Shown: positions 30,201 through 40,938, counted from the stretch's first letter. The stretch is DNA of 64,000 nucleotides from Enterococcus quebecensis (GCF_001730365.1 NZ_MIKB01000001.1:62001-126000); one strand, 5' to 3'. A program made the numbers and translations. Notes: generated by a model from the letters alone, not told the origin.

Positions 30201-30653
30201 ATGTGTACGTCCAAAATCCAAGACGTCTTCCACGGTATCAACTGGTCCATCAGATCCAGGTATAGATGCGATGCCTGCTGCTACAGCAGCTTCTTTGGCT
30301 TTTATTTTATCTCCAAAAATATCTAAGTGGTGCAAAGAAGGACCAACAAAAATAAGACCTTCTTCCTCACAACGACGAGCAAATTCTAAATTTTCTGAAA
30401 GAAAACCATAGCCTGGATGAATCGCATCAGCACCAGATTTTTTAGCGATACGAATAATATCCTCCATATCAAGGTAGGCTTCAATTGGTTTTTTTCCTTT
30501 ACCAACTAAATAAGCCTCATCAGCTTTAAAACGATGAACAGAATATTCATCTTCTGCCGCATAGATTGCCACTGTCCCGATGTGCATTTCTGTGCAGGCT
30601 CTAAATATTCGAATTGCAATTTCTCCACGATTTGCTACTAAAACTTTTTTCAT
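27225..30653 (-). CDS. pyc: Pyruvate carboxylase
   Basis: This biotin enzyme makes oxaloacetate from pyruvate, bicarbonate and ATP. The 1142-residue protein has biotin carboxylase (about 1-450, with GGGGRGMR ATP loop), carboxyltransferase (about 525-800, with TTFRDAHQSLLATR), PYC_OADA (about 825-1030) and a C-terminal biotinyl domain with the biotinylated lysine in EAMKMET. The open frame runs to 30737, but GTAGGAG precedes the ATG at 30653. Full-length and intact. It lies between ftsW and ylbC as pycA does in B. subtilis. Confidence 0.95.
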   Translation of the reverse strand: MKKVLVANRGEIAIRIFRACTEMHIGTVAIYAAEDEYSVHRFKADEAYLVGKGKKPIEAYLDMEDIIRIAKKSGADAIHPGYGFLSENLEFARRCEEEGLIFVGPSLHHLDIFGDKIKAKEAAVAAGIASIPGSDGPVDTVEDVLDFGRTHGFPIMIKAALGGGGRGMRVAHDEKEAKEGYLRAKSEAKAAFGSDEVYVEKYISNPKHIEVQILGDKHGNVIHLFERDCSVQRRHQKVVEVAPCISMSEAKRKEICDAAVQLMKHVDYINAGTVEFLVEGDRFYFIEVNPRVQVEHTITEMITDIDIVVSQLQIAQGLDLHKDMKIPAQEDITLNGAAIQCRITTEDPLNHFMPDTGKIDTYRSPGGFGVRLDVGNAYSGAVVTPYFDSLLVKVCTHGFTFEKAIQKMERCLREFRIRGVKTNIPFLHKVIGHPEFQSGEAKTTFIDSTPQLFEFPKLRDRGNKTMKYIGEVTVNGFPGIEKSTKRYFDAPRIPTDLELRSDYVTAKNILDTDGASGVIDWIKKQENVLLTDTTFRDAHQSLLATRVRTQDFKEIARLTGEGLPELFSSEMWGGATFDVAYRFLNEDPWQRLRKIRKLMPNTLLQMLFRGSNAVGYQNYSDNVIEEFIKESARQGIDVFRIFDSLNWLPQMEKSIQAVRDTGKIAEAAICYTGDINDPSRAKYNVEYYKNMAKELEKMGAHIIAIKDMAGLLKPQAAYRLISELKDTTDLPIHLHTHDTSGNGIITYSAATKAGVDIVDVATSAMSGATSQPSMSSLYYALVNGERTPDVNIDNTQKLNHYWEDVRMYYKPFENGLNAPQTEVYMHEMPGGQYSNLQQQAKAVGLGHKWDDIKKMYHTVNLMFGDIVKVTPSSKVVGDMALFMVQNNLTEEDIYANGEDLSFPESVVTFFQGDLGQPVGGFPKDLQRIILKGRPAFTERPGDLAAPVKFDKVKAELTEKIGYEPKMEEILSYLMYPQVFLDYRISYQNFGDVTLLDTPTFFQGIRQGESVEVQIEKGKTLIIRLDEIGDPDIEGNRVLFFNLNGQRREVVIKDTSIKSSIQAKRKAEPTNKEQIGATMSGSVLQVLVNKGDNVKKGDALLVTEAMKMETTIEARFDGVVEHIYVLEGEPISSGDLLIEVKEN

Positions 30654-30757
30654 TCTTTCACTCCTACCCGTTTTTTTTGGCTGACAAAAGAAGTGTCTAT
30701 CTCCGAAACATGACGGAAGCAACATTTGTCCTGCCATTTCTTTGCCTTCATTTATAT

Positions 30758-31951
30758 TTATTGATTACCAAGTAATCGGTACTCTTGATCTATTTTTTGT
30801 TTTTTTTCATCTGCACTAATATTCAATACAAACGCCACAGCGATAGAAATAATTAGCACACTGTTTCCCCCATGACTGAGGAATGGAAAGGTTATACCAG
30901 TCAAAGGAATAACTCCTGTAATACCACCTAAATTAATAAAAACTTGTAACAATAACATTGAACCAATACCGACACACATCAATGAATTGAATGGTTTTTT
31001 AGAGCGTACGCCTACTAAAATAATACGAGCAATCATAAACATCAAAATCGCCAAAATTATCAAGGAAACTAATAAGCCTAGCTCTTCAATCGTAATAGCA
31101 AAAATAAAATCTGAATGTGCTTCTGGTAAAAAGCCTTTTTTCTGAATACTATTGCCCAATCCTTTTCCAAACCAGCCACCATTATTGATTGCATAGTATG
31201 AATTTGCCAATTGATGTCCAGTGTTTCGTTCATCTTTAAACGGATTCAAGTATACAGCAAAGCGTTGATAGACATATTGAAATCTCTCAGGAATAAAACT
31301 TCCTTTACTTATGATCAAGGCTTGAATAATGACAATACTACCAAAAATACCAGCACCACCCACAATATACGTGTACATATAATTCACACCGCTAGCTAAC
31401 AGCATAATAACCACTATTAAAGTCAAAATAGCAGCATTCCCTAAATCGGGTTGAATGGCAACTAGAAAAACTAAAAAACCAACCAAAAGCATTGGTCTGA
31501 ATACTGCTTTCTTAAATTCTTTATCAATGTACTTCTGTCTGCGTCCCAAAATAAAAGCCAAATACCAAATGACCATAATCTTCAAATATTCAGCTGGCTG
31601 CATTGAAAAAGCGCCTAAATATAGCCAACCAGAAGCACCATTAATCGTTCTACCTAACGGTGTAAATTTAACGGCCATTAATAAAACAGATATTACTGCG
31701 ATTGCAAACATAATAAACGCTTTATTTTGAAAAACAGTTGTTTTCATCTTGTAAATAAAAAACATCGCTACTAAGCTTAACACCCAAAATTGTAATTGAG
31801 AGATAACCATACCTGTTGGCGGCAAACCCTTTGACACTAACAACGAAGATGTCGAGCTATATACCATAATCAACCCCACAGCACTGAGAACTAGGTAAGG
31901 AATCAAAATACTATAATCTAATAGATGTCTTTTTTTTATCTTATTTGGCAA
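30758..31951 (-). CDS. ftsW: FtsW family peptidoglycan glycosyltransferase
   Basis: The 397-residue SEDS protein polymerises peptidoglycan at the septum with a partner class b PBP. It has about ten membrane segments, the extracellular loop with GWFGKGLGNS and EAHSDFIFA (catalytic aspartate), and the C-terminal SHGGNSV motif. The start is TTG at 31951 after GGAGG. Synteny with ylaN and pycA matches B. subtilis ftsW. Confidence 0.92.
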   Translation of the reverse strand: MPNKIKKRHLLDYSILIPYLVLSAVGLIMVYSSTSSLLVSKGLPPTGMVISQLQFWVLSLVAMFFIYKMKTTVFQNKAFIMFAIAVISVLLMAVKFTPLGRTINGASGWLYLGAFSMQPAEYLKIMVIWYLAFILGRRQKYIDKEFKKAVFRPMLLVGFLVFLVAIQPDLGNAAILTLIVVIMLLASGVNYMYTYIVGGAGIFGSIVIIQALIISKGSFIPERFQYVYQRFAVYLNPFKDERNTGHQLANSYYAINNGGWFGKGLGNSIQKKGFLPEAHSDFIFAITIEELGLLVSLIILAILMFMIARIILVGVRSKKPFNSLMCVGIGSMLLLQVFINLGGITGVIPLTGITFPFLSHGGNSVLIISIAVAFVLNISADEKKQKIDQEYRLLGNQ

Positions 31952-31954
31952 AGC

Positions 31955-32257
31955 TTAAACCTCCTTGCCCATATCTTTTTTTTCTTGTGTTTCCTCATAA
32001 ACGTCACTATATAATTGATTTAGTTCTTTTTCTAAATCACTAAGTAATTGATGTCCTTCTGTTGAACTTAAAATACCTAGACGAATTGCATAAGTTACTT
32101 GGCGAGAAAAACCATACATTTGTGTATCTACGACTTCCTCAAAAGCTTTACATTGGGAAATACATAGGCTATTTTTTTGATTGCGTATCAACATCATAAT
32201 CCTTTGTGCATCATCGTTTAACAGTTGAACGGCAAAATCTTTTGAAATGGATTCCAT
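31955..32257 (-). CDS. YlaN family protein (DUF1507)
   Basis: The small helical 100-residue protein starts MESISKDFAVQLLNDDA and contains CKAFEEVVDTQMYGFSRQV, typical of YlaN. In S. aureus and B. subtilis YlaN has been linked to iron homeostasis through interaction with Fur. ATG at 32257 is 9 bases after GGGAGG; a TTG at 32266 is too near that site. It is followed 3 bases later by ftsW, so the two are cotranscribed. A minus-strand TATAAT lies at 32292-32287. Confidence 0.88.
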   Translation of the reverse strand: MESISKDFAVQLLNDDAQRIMMLIRNQKNSLCISQCKAFEEVVDTQMYGFSRQVTYAIRLGILSSTEGHQLLSDLEKELNQLYSDVYEETQEKKDMGKEV

Positions 32258-32517
32258 TGCACCCAACCTCCCATCTTAATTATGTAATTATAGCATAATT
32301 TGCCCTATTATTAACAGAAATTTTCTGAAAACCTATTGTTTAATTTTTTTTAATTTCGGATAAAGATGAATGAAAAAAAACTTATCTTATCTAAATTTCA
32401 CCTTAAAAAAGAACCAAGAAAACCAGACACTCAAAAAAATTCAAATTAGAGGAACTATCATTTATATTACGTATCTAAGTATTTGAACGTAACCCATTTT
32501 TTTATTTGAGTTTAATT

Positions 32518-32673
32518 TTAATTCAAACCATAAACAATTACATAATAAATAACATAAAACCAACTTAGTATCCCATGGAATATTGCCCACAATATACTAT
32601 GCCAATTCACATACGAAATAACTAGCGCTAGCGCACAACCAAACGAGATACCTGCTTTTGCACTTTCTTTCAT
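32518..32673 (-). CDS. 51-residue hydrophobic small protein
   Basis: The reading frame from ATG at 32673 to TAA at 32518 encodes 51 residues with AGGAGG 7 bases upstream. After a short basic start (MKESAKAGISFG) two hydrophobic segments follow (about 11-21 and 26-48), with NWHSILWAIFHG and a Tyr-rich WFYVIYYVIVYG end. The balanced composition and strong ribosome site support a real gene. Similar His/Trp/Tyr-containing short membrane proteins occur in Firmicutes, but no function is known to me. It lies alone in a 720-base gap between ylaN and adhP. Confidence 0.75.
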   Translation of the reverse strand: MKESAKAGISFGCALALVISYVNWHSILWAIFHGILSWFYVIYYVIVYGLN

Positions 32674-32925
32674 TGCTAATCCTCCTAGTCTAATTTCAAT
32701 AGTTTTTTATTTTCAGAAAATATACATTCTAATAGCATTCACAGTCGCAAACTTTTTTACAAATACTAATATTAATAGTAACAGAATCTATTTTAAGAAG
32801 CTATCAAAGTACATAAATATAAACGGAAAAAATAAAATATTGTTTCAAGAACATCCAATTCATAATTTTAATATTAATTCAATTTAATAACTTAAATAAA
32901 AAAAATATGTTTATTACACAAATAA
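32674..32925. other. AT-rich intergenic region upstream of the small protein
   Basis: Very AT-rich sequence between the small protein and the adhP terminator. It should contain the small protein's promoter, but no convincing -35/-10 pair was found. The opposite flank (32258-32517) holds only the ylaN upstream region and no recognisable gene. Confidence 0.4.
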
Positions 32926-32957
32926 ACCCCCAAAACCTAGACTTTGAGGGTTTTTTG
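32926..32957. terminator. Terminator downstream of adhP
   Basis: AAACCCCCAAAAC pairs with CTTTGAGGGTTT (one G-U wobble) around CTAGA, with a T-run on the plus strand and a TTTATTT tract on the minus strand, where it ends the adhP transcript. Confidence 0.7.
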
Positions 32958-32978
32958 TCATTTCAATTCAGATTGAAT

Positions 32979-33998
32979 TTATTTCTTTAAATCTACAACC
33001 ATTCTTCCTTTGATTTTCCCTTGTTCCATTTCTTCAAAGATATCATTAACTTCATGTAGACAGCGTGTTTCAACAACTGGCACAACTTTTCCTTCTGCAC
33101 CGAATTGGAATGCTTCTTCTAAATCTTTTCGCGTACCTACAAGAGAACCTACAATTTGAATACCATCTAATACTGTTTTAACGATTTCTAAATCCATTGT
33201 TTCTGGTGGAAGACCTACTGCTACAACTTTACCTGCAGCTCGAACTGAATTAACAGCTTGATTGAATGCCACTTTTGAAACAGCTGTAACAACCGCTGCA
33301 TGAGCACCGCCAACTTTTTCTTGAATCCATTCGCCGGCATCACCATCTTTTAGAGGATTACATACTAAATCAGCACCTAACTCTTTTGCAAATTCTAACT
33401 TATCATCATTAATATCGATGGCAATTACTTTTGCATTAAAGACATTCTTAGCATATTGAATTGCTAAATTACCTAAGCCACCGATACCGTAAATCGCCAC
33501 CCATTCACCAGGTTTTACATCAGAAACTTTGATTGCTTTATAACATGTAACTCCTGCACACGAGATACTGCTGGCTTGTGCTGGATCTAATCCTTCTGGA
33601 ACTTTAACAGCATAATCCGCTTTAACGATGCATTGTTCTGCCATTGCACCATCAACAGAAAAACCTGCATTTTTTACTTGGCGACAGAATGTTTCACGGC
33701 CAGTAATACAATATTCGCAAGTTCCACATCCTTCAAAAAACCAAGCGATACTTACACGGTCTCCAACTTTCAAACTTTCTACCCCTGGGGCAATCTCTTT
33801 AACAATACCAATTCCTTCATGACCGATTACTCTTCCAGGTACTTCCCCAAAATCGCCATGAGCTACGTGTAAATCAGTATGACAAACTCCACAATATTCT
33901 ACATCCACTAAAGCTTCACCAGCTTCAAGTGGTCTAATGTCTAACTCCTTGATTTCTACTTTTCCATTATTTTCTTTACTTACAACAGCTGCTTTCAT
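32979..33998 (-). CDS. adhP: Zinc-dependent alcohol dehydrogenase
   Basis: This medium-chain dehydrogenase interconverts ethanol and acetaldehyde with NAD. The 339-residue protein has the catalytic zinc Cys in [17 protein letters not shown], the structural zinc cysteines in CGTCEYC and ETFC, and the Rossmann GIGGLG motif. ATG at 33998 follows AGGAG. A cre-like site lies in the promoter. The gene is monocistronic. Confidence 0.92.
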   Translation of the reverse strand: MKAAVVSKENNGKVEIKELDIRPLEAGEALVDVEYCGVCHTDLHVAHGDFGEVPGRVIGHEGIGIVKEIAPGVESLKVGDRVSIAWFFEGCGTCEYCITGRETFCRQVKNAGFSVDGAMAEQCIVKADYAVKVPEGLDPAQASSISCAGVTCYKAIKVSDVKPGEWVAIYGIGGLGNLAIQYAKNVFNAKVIAIDINDDKLEFAKELGADLVCNPLKDGDAGEWIQEKVGGAHAAVVTAVSKVAFNQAVNSVRAAGKVVAVGLPPETMDLEIVKTVLDGIQIVGSLVGTRKDLEEAFQFGAEGKVVPVVETRCLHEVNDIFEEMEQGKIKGRMVVDLKK

Positions 33999-34037
33999 AT
34001 AATCACTCCTGTATTTATTTTTTATCGTAACAATTAG

Positions 34038-34066
34038 ATTATACCATGTATGAAATCGTTTTAAAA
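34038..34066 (-). promoter_or_regulatory. adhP promoter with cre-like site
   Basis: Minus-strand TATAAT at 34043-34038 with a weak -35 (TTTTAA, 34066-34061). TTTAAAACGATTTCA (34065-34051) between them matches the cre pattern with one mismatch, suggesting CcpA repression. Confidence 0.55.
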
Positions 34067-34117
34067 GCTATTTGAGAAAATATTCACAATGAAAAGTATA
34101 ATTTCTTTTCCTTTTAT

Positions 34118-34158
34118 AAAAAAAGGGAATAAATCATATAACATGATTCATTCCCTTC
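34118..34158 (-). terminator. Terminator of pyk
   Basis: AAGGGAAT and ATTCCCTT pair, extended inward by AATCAT/ATGATT with mismatches, and a T-run follows on the minus strand. Confidence 0.85.
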
Positions 34159-34180
34159 ATTAAAGAGCAGATTTAACGTT

Positions 34181-35938
34181 TTAGATTGCTGTAGTTGCTC
34201 CGCGGTATACAATACCACGACGAGGATCAACAGTAATCAATTCGTCATTTGCAATTAAACTTGTTGCATCAGCAGCACCAACAATTACTGGAATATCTTT
34301 AGCAATTGCAACAACTGCTGCATGAGAAGTTAAGCCACCTTCTTCAACAACTAAAGCAATTGCTTTATCGATTGCAGGCATATAATCTTTGTCTGTTGTC
34401 TTAACAACTAAAATAGAACCTTCTGTTGCATTAGCAACAGCTTCTTCAGCAGTATTAGCAACAACTGCTTTAGCAATAACTGAAGCTTCTCCGATTCCTT
34501 GACCTTGAACTAATTTTGATCCAATCATTTGGATTTTCATTAGATTTGTAGTTCCTTTTTCACCTACTGGTACACCAGCAGTGATGATGATCAAATCACC
34601 TTCGCTTGCAAAGCCTTCATCTTGAGAAACGTGTGTCGCTAAGTTGAACATTTCATCAGTACTTGATGGTTTTTCAGCAACAGTTGCATAAACACCCCAA
34701 GATAATGATAAGCTGCGTGCTTTTTGTTCTGAGAATGTGATTGCAACGATATGAGCTTTTGGACGATATTTAGAAATCATACGAGCTGTGTGTCCTGATT
34801 CAGTTGCTGCAACGATTGTTTGGATACCCAAATTACGAGCAGTGTGACCAACTGATTGACCAATAGCTTCTGTCATATCTGTTTTGCTGTATAGTTTTAG
34901 TGCAAATGAATCTTGATTGATCAAGGCTTCTTCTGTACGAACAGCGATGCGAGCCATCGTTTGAACAGCTTCCAACGGATAATCTCCAGCAGCTGTTTCA
35001 CCAGAAAGCATTACTGCATCAGTTCCGTCATAAATTGCATTAGCAACGTCGTTTGCTTCCGCACGAGTTGGTCGTGGGTTACGTTGCATAGAATCTAACA
35101 TTTGAGTTGCAGTGATAACTGGTTTACCTAAAGAGTTACATTTTTTGATTAATTCTTTTTGAACAACAGGAACGTCTTCAGTTGGAATTTCAACACCCAT
35201 GTCTCCACGAGCAACCATCAAACCGTCAGAAACTTTTAGGATTTCATCAATGTTATCGATACCTTCTTGGTTTTCGATTTTAGGAATGATTTGGATGTGT
35301 GTTGCGTCTTGTTCTTCTAAAATTTTAGTAATTTCTAAAACGTCAGTTGCACGACGAACGAAACTTGCAGCGATAAAGTCAACGCCTTGTTCGATCCCAA
35401 AACGGATATCTGCAGCATCTTTATCAGTGATTCCAGGAAGTTTTACAGAAACACCCGGCACGTTAACGCCTTTTTTATTTTTTAATACACCTTCGTTTTT
35501 GATTTCAGTAACTATCTCGTTTGCATTGCGATCAATATCAGTTACTTCTAAATCAATTAATCCATCATCTAAAAGAATATGAGAACCAACGTTTACATCG
35601 TTAATTAATTCTGGATAAGTAATTGAGAATTTTTCGTTTGTTCCTAAAACTTCTGTCATAGAAAGGCGTACTGTATCACCAGTTTTTAAAGTGATTGCAC
35701 CATTTTCCATTTCGTTCGTACGAATTTCAGGTCCTTTTGTATCAAGCAAAATTGCGACACGTTTCCCTGTAATTTTTGCAGCTTCACGGATATTTTTAAT
35801 ACGGTTGCCATGCTCTTCAAAATCACCATGTGAGAAGTTCAAGCGACAAACATTCATCCCTGCATTCATTAAGTTTACTAGCATGTCAACAGACTCACTA
35901 GCTGGTCCGATCGTACATACGATTTTCGTTTTTTTCAT
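34181..35938 (-). CDS. pyk: Pyruvate kinase with C-terminal PEP-utiliser domain
   Basis: The enzyme makes ATP and pyruvate from phosphoenolpyruvate. Domains: barrel with [12 protein letters not shown] and the [10 protein letters not shown] catalytic segment, the C-terminal regulatory domain (about 350-470), and an extra PEP-utilising mobile domain (about 475-585, [11 protein letters not shown]), as in Bacillus-type enzymes. The ATG at 35938 (585 residues) is 9 bases after TAGGAG. It forms an operon with pfkA upstream (79 bases between). Confidence 0.96.
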   Translation of the reverse strand: MKKTKIVCTIGPASESVDMLVNLMNAGMNVCRLNFSHGDFEEHGNRIKNIREAAKITGKRVAILLDTKGPEIRTNEMENGAITLKTGDTVRLSMTEVLGTNEKFSITYPELINDVNVGSHILLDDGLIDLEVTDIDRNANEIVTEIKNEGVLKNKKGVNVPGVSVKLPGITDKDAADIRFGIEQGVDFIAASFVRRATDVLEITKILEEQDATHIQIIPKIENQEGIDNIDEILKVSDGLMVARGDMGVEIPTEDVPVVQKELIKKCNSLGKPVITATQMLDSMQRNPRPTRAEANDVANAIYDGTDAVMLSGETAAGDYPLEAVQTMARIAVRTEEALINQDSFALKLYSKTDMTEAIGQSVGHTARNLGIQTIVAATESGHTARMISKYRPKAHIVAITFSEQKARSLSLSWGVYATVAEKPSSTDEMFNLATHVSQDEGFASEGDLIIITAGVPVGEKGTTNLMKIQMIGSKLVQGQGIGEASVIAKAVVANTAEEAVANATEGSILVVKTTDKDYMPAIDKAIALVVEEGGLTSHAAVVAIAKDIPVIVGAADATSLIANDELITVDPRRGIVYRGATTAI

Positions 35939-36017
35939 TACCAAACGCTCCTATTCCATTTTTGTTTATACGTTAGTTAAGTTTATTTTCCTCAAGGATA
36001 CTTTATACAGCTTATTT

Positions 36018-37028
<1,011 letters not shown>

Positions 37029-37150
37029 TCACAGTTATTTATTACTCAAAAATATTACGTCACTCATTTTACCATTAATAGTGCAAAATGTCTTGATTTA
37101 AGAAGAAAAAAATGAAAAAGATGAAAACAACTAGTATTTTTTACCGTAAA

Positions 37151-40100
37151 TCATTTGAAAACAACATTTTCAATCCCTAAAATTGTTTCCAACTGTTCTT
37201 TTGCAGCGACTGTGTCAGCCAACCAATTTTCTTCACCCAGAACTAACTTCTTTCCATTTTTTTCAAAGTACATAATCACTGGTGTATTGCCTTTGTATTG
37301 TTTAATCACCTCATGAACACTTTGCAAAATGTCTTTTTGATCTTTCTCTTCAACAATTCTTAAGTAACACGTTGTTGCACTAATATTCTTTTCGATGTCA
37401 CTGGCTTTTTCAATTTGGTTTACTAGTAATTGCAGTTCTTGATTGTAATTACTTTTTTCGATTTTACCTTCTACATAGTATACCTGATTTTTTTCAACGT
37501 TTTGACGAAGCGTTCTGAAAACAGCTGGAAAGAGAGTCAAAGATAATGAACCGGTTAAATCATCACCTTCTACAAAAGCCATTTGTTCTCCTTTTTTTGT
37601 GCGGATTACTCGTATATCTTTCACATAAATTAATAATCTCCCAGGTTGATTTTCCACCACATCACTAATTAGCATCACTTGTTTAGCCAGACGTGTTTTT
37701 TTAAACTCTTCTGTTGGATGACCAGACAGATAGACACCTAAATATTGTTCTTCTTGTTCTAATTTTTCTTCTAAAGTGTAGTCAGCAACTTCTACTTCTT
37801 TAAGCTTCAATGTATCTTCTAAAAGATTCATGCTACCACCGCTGTAAATGATATTTTGAATTTCACTATCCAGACTGACCGCTAACTGTCGACGATTTCC
37901 TTGTAATTCATCAAAAGCACCTATTGCAATTAGAGGTTGAATATTTTCAGCTTTCAGCCACTTGCGATCAATACGTAATAAAAATTGATCAAATGTTTGA
38001 AATGCGCCCCGTTCTTTACGTTCATCCAGAATATTTTGTATAAAATCTCGACGAATTCCTTTTAACGAACTAAAACCAAACACGATCTGACCATGATTAT
38101 TTAGATGAAAACTATATTGGCTAGTGTTAATTGATGGTTGTAAAATAACCATTTTGTTTTTACGAGCTTCACCGATATATTCTTTAATTTTATTTGGATT
38201 ATGTCTGACCGAATGCAGAATTGCCACGTAAAACGCACCAGGAAAGTGTACTTTTAAATACGCCATTTGAAATCCGATAAATGAATAGGCAAATGCATGT
38301 GACCGGTTAAAGCCATAATTAGCAAACCGTTCGATATAATCATAGATCTTCGTTGCGACATCTTCGTTGTGGCCTTGTTTCATCGCACCATCAACAAAGT
38401 GTCTTCTTTCTTCATCCAACACCTCTTTTTTCTTTTTACTAACTGCACGTCGCAAAATATCGGCTTGTCCCAAACTGAACCCTGCCATTTTAGAAGCAAC
38501 TTGGATGATTTGCTCTTGGTACACAATGATGCCATACGTATTTTTTAATATCGGTTCTAAGATCGGATCTGGATAATCAATTGCTTCTTGTCCTTTTTTT
38601 CTACGGATAAACAAGTCAATATTCTGCATCGGACCTGGTCGATAAAGTGCGTTAACAGCCGCAATATCTTCAATACTTGTCGGTCCAAGCTTTCTTAATA
38701 CATTTCTGATCCCAGCTGATTCAAATTGGAAAACACCACTTGTTTCCCCTTTTCTAAACAACGCTAAGGTCTTTTCATCGTCTAATGGAATTTGGTTTAA
38801 CACGATCTCTTTTTTATAGACACGTTTGATAGATTTAATGGTATCATCAATGATCGATAAATTTCTCAAACCTAAAAAATCCATTTTTAATAGTCCGATT
38901 TTTTCAACATCATTCATTGTGAACTGAGTAAGGAAAATGTCATTTGAACCAGGCTGCAACGGAACCAACTCTAAGAGATCCATGTCACTGATCACTACTC
39001 CTGCAGCATGTGTCGAAACGTGTCGTGGAAGTCCTTCTAAACGAACTGCTGTATCATATAACAAACGGTTGCTATCAGAAGAATTCACCAATTCAACTAG
39101 ATTTTTAGAATCAGAATAGGCTGTTTCTAGTGTCATTTTCAAGGCGCTGGGAACTGCATTTGACCATCGGTTCGACTCACTTTGAGAAAGTCCAAAAACT
39201 CTTGCAACATCTCTTAGAACCATTTTTGCCGCCATTGTTCCAAAGGTAGCGATTTGAGCCATATGATAGTGTCCGTATTTTTCTCGAACATATTGCAACA
39301 CTTCTTCTCGGCGATTATCCGGAATGTCTAAATCTATATCAGGCATCGAATGTCTTTCAGGATTTAAGAAACGTTCAAAAAGCAAATCATACTTGATTGG
39401 ATCAACATCAGTGATGGATAAAACATACGAAACTAAAGATCCAGCTGCAGATCCACGTCCAGCTCCTGTAACAATTTTTCGCTCATGAGCAAAAGCCATC
39501 ACATCCCAAACGATCAAAAAATAATCATCAAATCCCATTGTGTGAATAATACTCAGCTCTTTTGCTAAACGTTTTTCATACTCAGATGAAGGGTTATTTA
39601 TTCGTTCAGGCAATTTCTGCAAGCATAATTCTTCTAAGTACTCTCCTGCTTGTTTCCCTTCTGGAATCGGATAATGAGGAAGTAATTTTTGATGCAAAGG
39701 AATTTCTAAGGAACATGAATCAGCAAGAAGTTCTGCATGTTGAATTGCTTGTTCACCAATTTTTTCACGTAGTTGCGCTACAGCTTCGGATTGATTTCTC
39801 AGATAAAACGGACCATCCACTTCGGTATCTCCAGCGTTTAAAGTCATTTGTTGCCCTTCGTTAATGTGAGCTAGTACCCTTACTGCAAAACCGTCTTCTC
39901 GATTTAAGTAACGCGTTTCTTGCAAAGCAATTAATCGTTGCATCTTTTCTTCGTAAAATTGGAATAGCTTAGGTTCAGTCTCCTGGTTACAAGTAAAAGA
40001 AGCTCCTATAAAAAAAGAATCTTTATCAAAAAACTGCATTAATTGAGCTAAACTTTCTGCAGCTTCCTGCTCATCTCTTTTCAAGGCAAAAGCGACTTCT

Positions 40101-40483
40101 CCTTTATCAGATGGCATTACAGCGAATAGATGCTTCAAATAATCTTTGATTCCCTCTAAGTAAAAAAACTTTTCACTATTCGTCTTTGCCGTGGAGATAC
40201 GCATTAAGTTTTTATAGCCTTCTAGATCTTTTGCATATAACAACAATTGGGCAGATTGTTCGGATTTTTGAGGTGTATATTCTAAAGTCAAACCGATAAT
40301 TGGTTTGATTTTTTCTTTCTTACATGCTTCGAAAAATTCGACCGCTCCATGTAATACATTGATATCCGTTATAGCTAAGGTCGTATAGCCTAATTTTTTT
40401 GCTTGCTCTACTAATTCTTGAATACGAATGGTACTTGAAAGTAATGAGTAGGAAGTTATTGTATACAATTGTGGAAAGGGCAT
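37151..40483 (-). CDS. dnaE: DNA polymerase III alpha subunit, DnaE type
   Basis: The 1110-residue replicative polymerase has an N-terminal PHP domain (about 5-200), polymerase palm with the catalytic PDIDLDIPDN segment, fingers and helix-hairpin-helix region with QVASKMAGFSLGQADILRRA, and a C-terminal OB domain (about 930-1020). In Firmicutes DnaE works with PolC, mainly extending lagging-strand primers. AAAGGAG precedes the ATG. It is divergent from the DUF2929 gene. Confidence 0.96.
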   Translation of the reverse strand: MPFPQLYTITSYSLLSSTIRIQELVEQAKKLGYTTLAITDINVLHGAVEFFEACKKEKIKPIIGLTLEYTPQKSEQSAQLLLYAKDLEGYKNLMRISTAKTNSEKFFYLEGIKDYLKHLFAVMPSDKGEVAFALKRDEQEAAESLAQLMQFFDKDSFFIGASFTCNQETEPKLFQFYEEKMQRLIALQETRYLNREDGFAVRVLAHINEGQQMTLNAGDTEVDGPFYLRNQSEAVAQLREKIGEQAIQHAELLADSCSLEIPLHQKLLPHYPIPEGKQAGEYLEELCLQKLPERINNPSSEYEKRLAKELSIIHTMGFDDYFLIVWDVMAFAHERKIVTGAGRGSAAGSLVSYVLSITDVDPIKYDLLFERFLNPERHSMPDIDLDIPDNRREEVLQYVREKYGHYHMAQIATFGTMAAKMVLRDVARVFGLSQSESNRWSNAVPSALKMTLETAYSDSKNLVELVNSSDSNRLLYDTAVRLEGLPRHVSTHAAGVVISDMDLLELVPLQPGSNDIFLTQFTMNDVEKIGLLKMDFLGLRNLSIIDDTIKSIKRVYKKEIVLNQIPLDDEKTLALFRKGETSGVFQFESAGIRNVLRKLGPTSIEDIAAVNALYRPGPMQNIDLFIRRKKGQEAIDYPDPILEPILKNTYGIIVYQEQIIQVASKMAGFSLGQADILRRAVSKKKKEVLDEERRHFVDGAMKQGHNEDVATKIYDYIERFANYGFNRSHAFAYSFIGFQMAYLKVHFPGAFYVAILHSVRHNPNKIKEYIGEARKNKMVILQPSINTSQYSFHLNNHGQIVFGFSSLKGIRRDFIQNILDERKERGAFQTFDQFLLRIDRKWLKAENIQPLIAIGAFDELQGNRRQLAVSLDSEIQNIIYSGGSMNLLEDTLKLKEVEVADYTLEEKLEQEEQYLGVYLSGHPTEEFKKTRLAKQVMLISDVVENQPGRLLIYVKDIRVIRTKKGEQMAFVEGDDLTGSLSLTLFPAVFRTLRQNVEKNQVYYVEGKIEKSNYNQELQLLVNQIEKASDIEKNISATTCYLRIVEEKDQKDILQSVHEVIKQYKGNTPVIMYFEKNGKKLVLGEENWLADTVAAKEQLETILGIENVVFK

Positions 40484-40598
40484 AAGACATCTCCTTTTAT
40501 ATACGGTTGGAACAGAAGTGATTATTACCTATGTAAGTTACTTCTAATTCAACCGTTTCTTGTGAGTATTTCAAATAAAAAATGTACCTTTGAATTTC

Positions 40599-40626
40599 TT
40601 TACATTTAAAAAAATTGTGCTAAACT
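40599..40626 (+). promoter_or_regulatory. Promoter of the DUF2929 gene
   Basis: TTTACA (40599-40604), 16 bases, TAAACT (40621-40626), 24 bases before the ATG at 40651. Confidence 0.6.
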
Positions 40627-40650
40627 AAAGCTAGAAAAGAGGTGCAATCC

Positions 40651-40839
40651 ATGCGTTACATTCTTGTATTGTTGTGGTCTTTTTTACTAGGACAAGTTGT
40701 CGGCTACATCGGCGGTGCCTTAAATGGTGGTACTTATGATTTTATGTTAACAACAATTATATCATTGATCACTGGTGTGATTATCATATTGATTGGTCAA
40801 TTCGCAGTGCCAAAAAAAGAAAACACACGTGTCCAATAG
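40651..40839 (+). CDS. YjzD/DUF2929 family small membrane protein
   Basis: The 62-residue protein has two membrane helices (about 1-18 and 30-50) joined by a GYIGGALNGGTYDF turn, the pattern of the DUF2929 family, whose function is unknown. GAGGTG is placed for the ATG at 40651 rather than the ATG at 40642. It is monocistronic with a promoter and a terminator. Confidence 0.88.
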   Translation: MRYILVLLWSFLLGQVVGYIGGALNGGTYDFMLTTIISLITGVIIILIGQFAVPKKENTRVQ

Positions 40840-40880
40840 CTCAAAGAACTAATTCAGTTGTTAAATTGTGTAAATTACCA

Positions 40881-40925
40881 GTATAAAAAAACCAGTTACT
40901 ACAAACATTGTAACTGGTTTTTTTA
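40881..40925. terminator. Bidirectional terminator
   Basis: AAAAAACCAGTTAC pairs exactly with GTAACTGGTTTTTT around an 11-base loop, between genes ending at 40839 (plus) and 40939 (minus). Confidence 0.92.
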
Positions 40926-40938
40926 TGTTTTCAACTGT

